Under the pieces are notes generated by a model. That model made no database searches and was not told where the DNA came from. It saw only the letters and a list, made by a program, of their open reading frames with translations. The position numbers were made by a program, and so were the translations under genes. Of a DNA stretch of 64,000 nt, positions 9,241 through 17,159 are shown piece after piece. Source of the DNA: Paenibacillus sp. CF384 (GTDB lineage: Bacteria; Bacillota; Bacilli; Paenibacillales; Paenibacillaceae); contig NZ_FNNV01000014.1 of NCBI RefSeq assembly GCF_900106745.1, positions 62,001-126,000 of the forward strand, read 5' to 3'. Each line of letters starts with the position of its first letter. The stretch's first letter is position 1.

Positions 9241-10922
9241 GAGAACTTCCCTTGCTTGCAGGCATGAATCCACTGATTCACGCGCTGACGCATGCGCAGC
9301 AGCCAAGCACTGCCTTTCTCATAATCTCTAAACGTAAGAGGCCCCGCCATTTCCTCTTCCAGCAAGGCAATCACCGCTTCTTTGCCAATGCAGCTCTCCA
9401 GCAATTGAAGCGCTCGAATATCTTGGAATGCTTCGCGCAGCACTTCAAGCCGAATGGACGTGATCGGACCTTCCTTGCCCGGATAAACCAAGAATGCATC
9501 CCCCGAAGGGAAAGCATGATCAGCATCCGTCACCGTGAACGGATCGATGACGCGGCGTGAACGCTGAGAATACCAGTGATTGTAGCCCCAGTGCAGAAAC
9601 CCTTGAATATTGTGCTTATACAGCTGAACGCCAATCATTCGATTGCGAGCCGATGGCATGTTGAAGAAGCGGTTCGATTCGTTATGCTTGTACTCGCAGC
9701 AGCAATAATACGCCCAGAGCGGATCGGCCTTGCCGGCAATGTAGGTGTGAATATGCTCGGTGGATACAACGGGATGCGTCAGCAGCCCTTTCTCATAGAA
9801 CTCAAATTCGGATAAGGCATCGATGATCGGATACTCGCCATTGAACAACGAACGGACAAGCGTGCTTGCCTTCGTATACGATTCCAGATCATGAAGCGTC
9901 GGCTCATCGGACAAGTGGAAATAACAGCTTTGCTCCAGACCATGCAAGCGAATGAACTGCTCCAATTCCGGAATGAACTGCGTCAGGAATCGGTTGTACT
10001 CCTCTCCGGCGGCATCGGTCTCCCAGCCGAAAATTTGCACATTCTCACCCTCGACCTCCGCCATGATCTTCGGCGCATGCTTCGCTCCCCATTGCGTGAA
10101 CAAATGGGAGAACTCGAACCTATGGATGTCATTGCGGTGGCATAGCTCTACCCATCTCTCCAGCAGCGAGAAATCGAACTGATAACCATGCTCTTGCCCA
10201 TGACCGATGCGCTTCACGCCGATCAGCTGGACAGTCGGACGATATTTGCCGTAATCCAGCTCAAGCGGCGGCGAGAACAGCGGCGTCAAGATCAAGTTCA
10301 TGCCATATTCAGCATAATGAGCGACATAGGTCTCGATGAGGCTCCAATGCGCTTCCGAGAAGATATCGACGTTATACTGGGTGGCGAGACAATCGAAATA
10401 GAACCATTCCGTGTGGAGAAGACGCTGCTCCGGCAGTTCAGCATTAATAACTCGAAGCCGGAAAGACTCCGATCCAAGCTCCTCGCCGGATTCGTCCGTG
10501 AATCGAATCCTAATCGGATGTTCGCCATGCGCAATAGCGCCGGCGTTTCCGAGTTTAACCGTAACCCACACAGACCGCCACTGCTTCGGAAGCGCATGTA
10601 CAGTACCATCCTCAAGCGGATACAGCGGATCCGGGTATAGTCCCGGCGTAGTTCGCAGCAAGTAATCGTCAGGGTCGTTATAGTTAGTCAGCTCAGAAGG
10701 TACCAGGCCGACGCTTCTAAGCGAGATGGCACCCTCCAAATCCGGCGATTCGGCAAATACCCGAATGTTCTTCATCAGATAAGCGGCGCGGTATGCGACC
10801 TGAAAGGAATAATATTCGCCAAGCAGCGCTGAGCCCTCATGAAATGCGGACTCCAGCAGCTCCTCATCGGCAAATACCTTAACAAGCGAATGGACGCATT
10901 TCGTCTCAAAAGTCTGTGCCAT
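9234..10922 (-). CDS. DUF4091 / GH123-like protein (second copy)
   Basis: 562 residues, starting at ATG 10922, two bases after the stop of the preceding paralogue and behind GGAGAG. The longer reading frame to 11000 lies inside the neighbour. An N-terminal beta-rich domain is followed by a TIM-barrel-like domain with an Asp-Glu pair in HLSDEP (Asp339-Glu340), the position where GH123 N-acetyl-beta-galactosaminidases carry their substrate-assisted catalytic pair. A C-terminal segment has FLHWGYNHW and LRLEVLREAFQDI-type motifs seen in DUF4091. No signal peptide. Clearly paralogous to the next gene upstream (shared NVDIFSEAHW/NVELWSEGHW and FLHWG motifs) but only distantly. Probable cytoplasmic glycoside hydrolase of unknown specificity. 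Confidence 0.85.
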   Translation of the reverse strand: MAQTFETKCVHSLVKVFADEELLESAFHEGSALLGEYYSFQVAYRAAYLMKNIRVFAESPDLEGAISLRSVGLVPSELTNYNDPDDYLLRTTPGLYPDPLYPLEDGTVHALPKQWRSVWVTVKLGNAGAIAHGEHPIRIRFTDESGEELGSESFRLRVINAELPEQRLLHTEWFYFDCLATQYNVDIFSEAHWSLIETYVAHYAEYGMNLILTPLFSPPLELDYGKYRPTVQLIGVKRIGHGQEHGYQFDFSLLERWVELCHRNDIHRFEFSHLFTQWGAKHAPKIMAEVEGENVQIFGWETDAAGEEYNRFLTQFIPELEQFIRLHGLEQSCYFHLSDEPTLHDLESYTKASTLVRSLFNGEYPIIDALSEFEFYEKGLLTHPVVSTEHIHTYIAGKADPLWAYYCCCEYKHNESNRFFNMPSARNRMIGVQLYKHNIQGFLHWGYNHWYSQRSRRVIDPFTVTDADHAFPSGDAFLVYPGKEGPITSIRLEVLREAFQDIRALQLLESCIGKEAVIALLEEEMAGPLTFRDYEKGSAWLLRMRQRVNQWIHACKQGKFSC

Positions 10923-10923
10923 C

Positions 10924-12510
10924 TTATCTCTCCTCCGATAGTGCCTGAAGCAGTTTGCGGTGCACATGCTCGAAGTGCGCCGTATCCTCGTTAGCCTCAT
11001 TGAAGCTGATTAGGCAGCTATGCGTCAGTTCATCTGCGAGCCCCTTATCCTTCTTCGCAAGCTGCCTCAGAAGCTCATAATCCTCGATGCCTGCACGCAT
11101 CGCCTCTAAACGCACGCTTCCGATCGGTCCATTCGTTCCCGGGAAGGTGATATGCGTATCCCCCGGCGGGAAGCAAAGATCCGTCTGCTCGTAAGGATCT
11201 TTGTCGTCATCGCAATGATTAAGACCCCAATGCAGGAAGCCTTCCAAATCATATTTGTAATTGCCCCAATGCAAATACCGCGTCCGCAGCAAAGGCATGT
11301 CCCACAGGCGGTTCATCGAAGAGCCCCCGGGGAAGCAGCAGGTGTAGAACCACAGCTTATCGCCAAGCGATCTCAGCTTCTCGAACTGTTCGCGATGCTC
11401 GAGGTAGTAGATATTCTTCGGCACCAGGATATCGACAGAACCGGCCAGATCATAGGTTTCTACCGCTTCAAGCAGCGGAATGCCCGGCATGAATTTACGA
11501 ACGATACCCGATAGAATGCGATATTCCTCCACGCTCGTTCCGATCGGCTCGTCCGCTACATGCTGCACCAGCTTGCCCAGCCAGCCATTCTGCTCGAGGA
11601 ACGTTCGCCAAGCAGGCAGAAATTGCGACAGATACGCATAACCTTCCGTCGATATCGCTTTAAGCGCTTCTCCGCCGTTCCACGTATTCCATATATGAAA
11701 CTCCGAGCCCCAGAAATCTTTGCGTCCGGCAACCAGACCGCCTTCAATAAACGTAAATCCAAGGCTGAAGTACAGCCGAATAAGCCGCTCCGCTCTAGCA
11801 AAATCAAACCGGTAGCGATCTTCGCCCACAAGGCTAACCTGCACCGCATCCATCGGCACCCAGAAATGCGTTTGCCTTGCACGCCGCATCAGTCTGCCAT
11901 ACTTCTCGATCATTGCCCAGTGCCCTTCCGACCACAGCTCTACGTTGTAGCGCTTGGCCATATTCGGCAGGCTGAACCAGTTGGTAACCGCCAGCGTCTC
12001 CTCTGCAGGTACGACCGCTTGATGCACCTCGATTTGGACTGGAATGAGGCAAGTCCCTTCACCAATCCTTACATCCAGTTCCCCCGTGTAAGTACCTGCT
12101 CCCGCATCGGTCGGAATTTCCCAGCACAGATACAGTGCTTCCGTAGCAGCGCGAGCAACGACACCTTCCGTAAGCGGCTTCATAGCTTCGTACACCCGGA
12201 ATGGCGCCTGGCGCGTCGTGTAGCCTACAGCAGATTCGCCTTCATTGATGCAGTGGCTAATCGGGCCGGTATTCTTTTCTACCAAAATATCAAGTAATTG
12301 ATAGACCTCCGGCTGGCGCACAAATACGCAGCTTGTCGAACGTACAAACTCACAATGAATCTCGGCGTTCGGCGATACTTCGTTAAACAGAATCTGACAA
12401 GCAGCGTAGCTGCCTCTTGCTGTATGCAGCTTGATCGCTGTGCTGCCGTTCTCCGAAACGATGCTGTCCGGGTAAATCCATTCATTCATGCTGAAGATTT
12501 GAGCTTTCAT
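10924..12510 (-). CDS. DUF4091 / GH123-like protein (first copy)
   Basis: 528 residues, ATG behind AGGAGGT. A beta-sandwich N-terminus (about 1-170) is followed by a barrel domain with HVADEP (Asp320-Glu321), the presumed GH123-type Asp-Glu catalytic pair. C-terminal motifs FLHWGLNHC, PGDTHITFPG and RLEAMRAGIEDYELL are characteristic of DUF4091 proteins. No signal peptide or membrane segment, so cytoplasmic. It follows a GH16 gene by 27 bp and is followed by a diverged paralogue at a 1-bp gap, suggesting a pair with complementary linkage or substrate preference, or a heterodimer. Known GH123 enzymes release beta-GalNAc, but DUF4091 specificity is not established. Confidence 0.86.
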   Translation of the reverse strand: MKAQIFSMNEWIYPDSIVSENGSTAIKLHTARGSYAACQILFNEVSPNAEIHCEFVRSTSCVFVRQPEVYQLLDILVEKNTGPISHCINEGESAVGYTTRQAPFRVYEAMKPLTEGVVARAATEALYLCWEIPTDAGAGTYTGELDVRIGEGTCLIPVQIEVHQAVVPAEETLAVTNWFSLPNMAKRYNVELWSEGHWAMIEKYGRLMRRARQTHFWVPMDAVQVSLVGEDRYRFDFARAERLIRLYFSLGFTFIEGGLVAGRKDFWGSEFHIWNTWNGGEALKAISTEGYAYLSQFLPAWRTFLEQNGWLGKLVQHVADEPIGTSVEEYRILSGIVRKFMPGIPLLEAVETYDLAGSVDILVPKNIYYLEHREQFEKLRSLGDKLWFYTCCFPGGSSMNRLWDMPLLRTRYLHWGNYKYDLEGFLHWGLNHCDDDKDPYEQTDLCFPPGDTHITFPGTNGPIGSVRLEAMRAGIEDYELLRQLAKKDKGLADELTHSCLISFNEANEDTAHFEHVHRKLLQALSEER

Positions 12511-12537
12511 TCGAGTTATACCTCCTGCAAGGCTTAC

Positions 12538-13329
12538 TTAGATTGCTGGTCCGTAATTGCCGTCTTCCGGTTGATAGATACGGATATAGTCCACTTCCAG
12601 TGTCTGCGGGAATACCGTTGTCTCATCCGGATAGCCCGGCCAGTTGCCGCCGACGGCCAAGTTCAGCATCAAATAGAAAGGTTTGTTGAATGGTGCCGGG
12701 TAAGGCTCGGCTATCGAAGAATCAGTCTCTCGTGTATACCATTCGCTGCTCTTATAGTAAATCTGACCATCGATGTACCATCTCATCTGTGTTGGCGTCC
12801 AATCCACCGTAAACGTATGGAACTTATCCGCGAAATTACCGGATTCCAACGTATAACAATCACCTTTATAGTAATGCGGATTGCCCATGTGGAGCGTGCC
12901 ATGCACTTTGTTTGGCTCATGTCCGCACATCTCCATGAGGTCGATTTCACCGGCACTCGGCCAGTCACCGTGAACCTGTAAATCCGTAGACATCATCCAA
13001 AAAGCCGGCCAAATGCCTTGACCATAGGGCAGTCTCGCACGGATTTCAAAACGTCCATACGTCCAGTCCACCTTGTTTCGCGTAACCAGCTTCGCCGATG
13101 TATATGGACTTCCCTCGTATTCCTCTTGGATCGCTTTAATTACAAGCTTGGAATCTTCGATATAAGCATTTCGAGCTTCTCTCGTATAATACTGGAGCTC
13201 GTTATTCCCCCAGCCATGTCCGTCAATATCATAATCCCAGCGCGACAAATCAATCTCCGGCCCGTCAAACTCTTCATGCCATACCAGCTTCCATCCGTTA
13301 TCCGATACATCGAAGTGGTTCGTTATCAT
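12538..13329 (-). CDS. Intracellular GH16 beta-glucanase (laminarinase-like)
   Basis: 263 residues from ATG 13329, with GGAGGT 10 bp upstream. The longer frame to 13413 runs through an intergenic hairpin. The GH16 active-site motif EIDLME is intact: Glu128 nucleophile, Asp130, Glu133 acid/base. Flanking motifs (GWGNNELQYYT, YGRFEIRARLP, WPAFWMM, FYLMLNLAVGG) fit the laminarinase/licheninase side of GH16. There is no signal peptide, which is unusual because most bacterial GH16 enzymes are secreted. This implies it acts on oligosaccharides after import by the permeases encoded upstream. Substrate probably a beta-1,3- or mixed-linked glucan fragment, but other GH16 substrates remain possible. 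Confidence 0.93.
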   Translation of the reverse strand: MITNHFDVSDNGWKLVWHEEFDGPEIDLSRWDYDIDGHGWGNNELQYYTREARNAYIEDSKLVIKAIQEEYEGSPYTSAKLVTRNKVDWTYGRFEIRARLPYGQGIWPAFWMMSTDLQVHGDWPSAGEIDLMEMCGHEPNKVHGTLHMGNPHYYKGDCYTLESGNFADKFHTFTVDWTPTQMRWYIDGQIYYKSSEWYTRETDSSIAEPYPAPFNKPFYLMLNLAVGGNWPGYPDETTVFPQTLEVDYIRIYQPEDGNYGPAI

Positions 13330-13373
13330 GGTTAGGTTATACCTCCAATTAATTCGAATCGCTGCCAGAACAA

Positions 13374-13413
13374 AAGGTTGGAGTGGAAACCCGCAAACAG
13401 GCTCCCACTCCAA
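13374..13413 (-). terminator. Intra-operon hairpin between binding-protein and GH16 genes
   Basis: TTGGAGTGG and CCACTCCAA (13378-13413) pair across an 18-base loop just downstream of the binding-protein stop, with a short TTTT run on the minus strand. It probably acts as a leaky terminator or an mRNA stabiliser that keeps the binding protein more abundant than the hydrolases. Confidence 0.6.
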
Positions 13414-13425
13414 GGGTACGGCTAT

Positions 13426-15027
13426 TTAGTTCTCATCCTTGAACTTCTCGTTCACTTGATCGATCGCATCCTGCAAGCCAAGACCCATTTGCTCATCGGC
13501 AAATTTCTTAAGCGCTGCTTTGATATCGTCATTGCCCATAACAAGCTTGGTTACCAAACCGTCAAGGTCTCCGCCGCCTGTGCTAAGCGAGCTGGCAAAG
13601 GAATTGACAACCCAGTTTACAGGAGCCTTCTCGCCGGTTTTCAGTGCCTCTGCTTCAACACCATCCAAGTACTGTTGGACTTGCTCCGTCTCCGACGGAC
13701 CATAACCTTCAATATAACGCACGCCGTCACCCCAGATGGACAGACCGTTAAATACGGTTGAAGACGGGTACTTCTTCGCTAGATCAAAGCCTGCTTCTCC
13801 GGAATGCTTGTTGGTGATTTTATCGCCGTTCGGCTCCCAATCTACGCCTTCAAGTCCGTAGAACACGGTCTTCTGTCCTTCCGGGGACGCAAGCCAATCC
13901 AGCAGGGCCAGAATGCGCTCTTGCTTCTCGTCACTGACTTCTCCGTTAAAGAGCGTGCCGGACCAGTAGTCAAAGTAGCCGTACAAGTAGTTTTTGCCGT
14001 CTGCTGCCGGAATGTTCGGCAAGATTTTGACATGATCGATAATTTTCGAGCCCGGGTTTGCCGCTGTCCAGCCCGGAATCATGCCAGTCATGGTTTTCAC
14101 AGTAGTAACGATTGCAGCTGCTTTGCCTTGATTAAACTTGCCGTCGGCATCCATGTTCGGAACCGCGAAATCTTTATCCATCAGACCGGATTTAAACAGA
14201 TCTCTCTCGCGTTCTACAACTTCAGCATAGCCATCCGTCATCCAGCCCGGAATCCATTTGCCGTCTACCTTCTGCCACCAGCCGCCGCCAGGAGCAACGT
14301 TGTGGAAGACGCTGTCATGCGTCCAGCCGATGTTATTCGTCGTCAGTCCGATTACGCCTTTCTTGTCGGCCAGCGTTTTCAATACAGCCTTCAGCTCATC
14401 GTACGTCGTCGGATCTTTGAGCCCCAGCTCTTCCATCCAATCCTTGCGAATCAGAATGCCGCGGTCGTTCGGAAGCTCATTGCGGTTAGCAAGCATCCTT
14501 GGTACGAAGTAGCTCTTGCCATCGGCAGCATTCGCGCCTTGAACGTCCGGAAGATCGATATATTTCTTCAGATTCGGAAATCTGCCCATATCGTCCGGCA
14601 GCGGTTTAATGATCCCCTGATCGACCCATTGATTGAACAAGTCGCCGCTTGTCGCATCCGAGAAGAAGGCATCAGGCAGTTGACCGGAAGCGGCCCACAG
14701 CTTCGTTCTGTCCGAGTAATCGCTCCAAGATTCGTTAACCGGCTTGATTGTAATATTGAATTTATCTTGAATCATCTTCAGCATATCGTCCGGTTGGCCA
14801 TCTTTGATCGCGGAAGCGATGTCGAAATACGCAATGGACACTTCCAGATGCTCTTTGTACAGATCGGCTTCGGCTGCATTCCCGTTGCCCGTGTTGGCAG
14901 CATTGTTCGTTGTCGCTGCATTGCCTGCATTGTTTGTTGTATCTGCATTCGACCCGCAACCTGCCAGCAAGGTGGTTGCAATCAGCGCTGTGCTAAGACC
15001 TACGGTAAGAGTTTTCTTGTTCTTCAT
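13426..15027 (-). CDS. Oligosaccharide-binding lipoprotein (LplA-like)
   Basis: 533 residues. Signal peptide with lipobox LLAGC (Cys24), an Ala/Asn/Thr-rich linker, then a family 1 extracellular binding fold (KLWAASGQLPDAFFSD, RGILIRKDWMEELGL, ERILALLDWLASPEGQ). The length of 530-570 residues is typical of LplA-type receptors for oligosaccharides rather than monosaccharides. ATG 15027 has GAGGGGGAT 8 bp upstream. The upstream in-frame ATG at 15066 lacks a site. Third gene of the operon, after two permeases. It delivers ligand to them on the outer membrane face. Confidence 0.93.
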   Translation of the reverse strand: MKNKKTLTVGLSTALIATTLLAGCGSNADTTNNAGNAATTNNAANTGNGNAAEADLYKEHLEVSIAYFDIASAIKDGQPDDMLKMIQDKFNITIKPVNESWSDYSDRTKLWAASGQLPDAFFSDATSGDLFNQWVDQGIIKPLPDDMGRFPNLKKYIDLPDVQGANAADGKSYFVPRMLANRNELPNDRGILIRKDWMEELGLKDPTTYDELKAVLKTLADKKGVIGLTTNNIGWTHDSVFHNVAPGGGWWQKVDGKWIPGWMTDGYAEVVERERDLFKSGLMDKDFAVPNMDADGKFNQGKAAAIVTTVKTMTGMIPGWTAANPGSKIIDHVKILPNIPAADGKNYLYGYFDYWSGTLFNGEVSDEKQERILALLDWLASPEGQKTVFYGLEGVDWEPNGDKITNKHSGEAGFDLAKKYPSSTVFNGLSIWGDGVRYIEGYGPSETEQVQQYLDGVEAEALKTGEKAPVNWVVNSFASSLSTGGGDLDGLVTKLVMGNDDIKAALKKFADEQMGLGLQDAIDQVNEKFKDEN

Positions 15028-15098
15028 ATCTTTTGTATCCCCCTCAAGTAATGGATCTTCTTTCAAGGCTCAGGTACGGGTAATCAGCTTCAAAGGCG

Positions 15099-16016
15099 TT
15101 AACCTTTGATCGAACCGATCATCACCCCCTTAGTGAAATACTTTTGCAGGAAGGGATAGACGGCCATGATCGGTAAGCTCGTTACCATGATTGCTGCCAT
15201 TTTGAGTGAATCCTGTGGAATTTTCACTTTCGATTGATCGATAACCGATACGCCGTTATTCATGCTTAATATTTGAGAAATACTAGTCAACATGTTGCGC
15301 AGCATGAGCTGCATCGGATATTTATCCGCATCGGTCAGGAACAGCATCGGCGTATACCAATCGTTCCAGCGATCTACCGCGTAGAAGAGCGAGATCGAAG
15401 CAATGACCGGCATCGAGGTCGGAATGACGATACGCATCAGAATGGCGAAATCGCCTGCCCCGTCGATCTTAGCCGACTCCTCCAAGCTCGCCGGGAAGTC
15501 CCGGAAGAAGGAAAGCATGATCCATATATAGAACGTATTCAGCGCTGATGGGAGAATCATAACCCAATAGCTGTTCTGTAAGCCAACACCCTTAATCGTC
15601 AAGTAGTACGGAATGAGGCCGCCGCCGAAGAACATCGTGAAGATAATAAAGCCCATAATATACTTCCAGCCCGGCATCCCTCTCTTGCTGAGCGCATAAG
15701 CGGCAACCGTCGTTAGAAACAAGCTGAGGAACGTTCCAATAATTGTAACAGACATCGAGACCGCGAAGGCTCTGCCGACGCCGTACTTAATAATCTGCTC
15801 GTACCCCTCAAGTGTAAAGGTCGTCGGCCAGATCAAGCCAGTCGGCGTTCCGAATGAGCTGATTAATACGGTGTAGAACGGAAATATGGCCGCTACTGCT
15901 GCGATGATGAATAGGGCATGCAGGATGATGTCTGCTTTACTCTTTCCCCTGTTTGCCAAACGATGCTCGTCTTGGCCGCCGCCGACGTTCTGATTTACAA
16001 CTGTAGTTTCTGCCAT
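15099..16016 (-). CDS. ABC sugar permease, LplC/YtcP type
   Basis: 305 residues, six predicted membrane segments, and the EAA loop of the MalG class (EESAKIDGAGDFAI, then IVIPTSMPV) that docks the ATPase. The C-terminus ends in KYFTKGVMIGSIKG, which recurs almost unchanged in the other LplC-type permease at 52,580. Its ATG shares one base with the stop of the partner permease (TAATG), so the two subunits are made together. No ATPase gene is present, as in LplABC systems that borrow MsmX. Confidence 0.93.
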   Translation of the reverse strand: MAETTVVNQNVGGGQDEHRLANRGKSKADIILHALFIIAAVAAIFPFYTVLISSFGTPTGLIWPTTFTLEGYEQIIKYGVGRAFAVSMSVTIIGTFLSLFLTTVAAYALSKRGMPGWKYIMGFIIFTMFFGGGLIPYYLTIKGVGLQNSYWVMILPSALNTFYIWIMLSFFRDFPASLEESAKIDGAGDFAILMRIVIPTSMPVIASISLFYAVDRWNDWYTPMLFLTDADKYPMQLMLRNMLTSISQILSMNNGVSVIDQSKVKIPQDSLKMAAIMVTSLPIMAVYPFLQKYFTKGVMIGSIKG

Positions 16017-16942
16017 TACATCAGCCCCTCCTGACCCATACGTTTCACGAAATAATTAGCAATCAGCAAGAGGGCCAAACTGATAACCGACTTAAACAAT
16101 CCAACTGCCGTAATGATACCGAAGCCAAGATTAACTCTGCCGGAGAACGATAATCGGTACATAAACGTATCGAGAATGTCCGCAACATCGTATACGCCAG
16201 GGCTGTACAGGTTGAAAATTTGATCGAAACCGCCATTCATAATGCCGCTGACAGCCAGAATCAGCATCATTGCAGCAACTCCATTAATCGATGGCCAAGT
16301 AATGTGAAGCATCTGCTTCCACCTGTTCGCGCCATCCATATAAGCCGCCTCATACAGCTCAGGACTTATCCCGGCAATAGCGGCCAGATAGATAATGGCT
16401 CCCCAGCCTGCTTCTTTCCATATATTCGTCGAGTACAGTAAACCTCTGAACGTATCCGGATCGGATAGCAAACTGACATTCTCAAGTCCAATATGGGATA
16501 GCACCAAATGTACCGCGCCTGTGTTGCCAAGGATATTCACGAGAATACCGCCAAGCACGACCCAGGATAGAAAATGCGGAAACGTGAAAACGGTCTGGTA
16601 CAGCTTCTTCAGCTTGGAGCCTGCTACCTCGTTAAGCAGCAGGGCTACGATAATCGCCATCGGAAACTCGATGATGAGCCTGCCGATACTGATGACAATC
16701 GTATTCTGGAACGCCGTCCAGAAATCGGAGTACTTGAAGATGTATCGGAAGTTGTCCAGCCCAACCCATGGACTGCCCAATATGCCTTTGTTGTACATGA
16801 ATTTCTTGAAGGAGAGTGTGACGCCGTACATCGGGATGTACGCGAAGATTGCGTAGTAAACGACAATGGGCACTAAGAACAAATAAAACATTTTATACTG
16901 CAAGATCCGTTTCCATAGCACTGTACCGTTCAACTGAACCAT
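16016..16942 (-). CDS. ABC sugar permease, LplB type
   Basis: 308 residues with six membrane segments and the EAA loop (EAAYMDGANRWKQ, then HITWPSI), MalF class. Partner of the following permease. First gene of the operon. The start is uncertain: ATG 16942 is preceded directly by GGGG, and a TTG two codons upstream (16948) is also possible. Neither has a well-spaced site. The upstream region holds a cre-like site. Confidence 0.9.
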   Translation of the reverse strand: MVQLNGTVLWKRILQYKMFYLFLVPIVVYYAIFAYIPMYGVTLSFKKFMYNKGILGSPWVGLDNFRYIFKYSDFWTAFQNTIVISIGRLIIEFPMAIIVALLLNEVAGSKLKKLYQTVFTFPHFLSWVVLGGILVNILGNTGAVHLVLSHIGLENVSLLSDPDTFRGLLYSTNIWKEAGWGAIIYLAAIAGISPELYEAAYMDGANRWKQMLHITWPSINGVAAMMLILAVSGIMNGGFDQIFNLYSPGVYDVADILDTFMYRLSFSGRVNLGFGIITAVGLFKSVISLALLLIANYFVKRMGQEGLM

Positions 16943-17006
16943 CCCCAATACATGTAAGTCGTCTTACCTGCTGTTCTGTTTCTTATAGAACTATATTAGC
17001 CGCAAA

Positions 17007-17020
17007 TGAAAGCGCTTCCC
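17007..17020. promoter_or_regulatory. Probable CcpA-binding site (cre)
   Basis: TGAAAGCGCTTCCC matches the TGWAANCGNTNWCA consensus except at the last base. It lies 65-79 bp upstream of the first permease gene, next to a TAATAT that could be a -10 box (16993-16998). Suggests glucose repression of the glycan operon. Confidence 0.65.
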
Positions 17021-17132
17021 ATGTACAATGAATAGCAGCTTTTGTATTCAGAATCGGACATTTTCCGTTAGGCTTCTCCTTACATCTAACAAATAGACAA
17101 GAACTAATAATAATTGTCCATTTTCGTTCAAT

Positions 17133-17159
17133 AAAAAAAGAACGGCAGGATGCCGTTCC
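17133..17159 (-). terminator. Rho-independent terminator after response regulator
   Basis: GGAACGGCA/TGCCGTTC stem followed by T7 on the minus strand. It begins at the last base of the response-regulator stop codon and separates the regulatory pair from the structural operon. Confidence 0.93.

Noticed and set aside
13804-15051. 415-codon plus-strand frame
   Set aside because: Antisense shadow of the LplA-like binding-protein gene, no ribosome site or recognisable domain.
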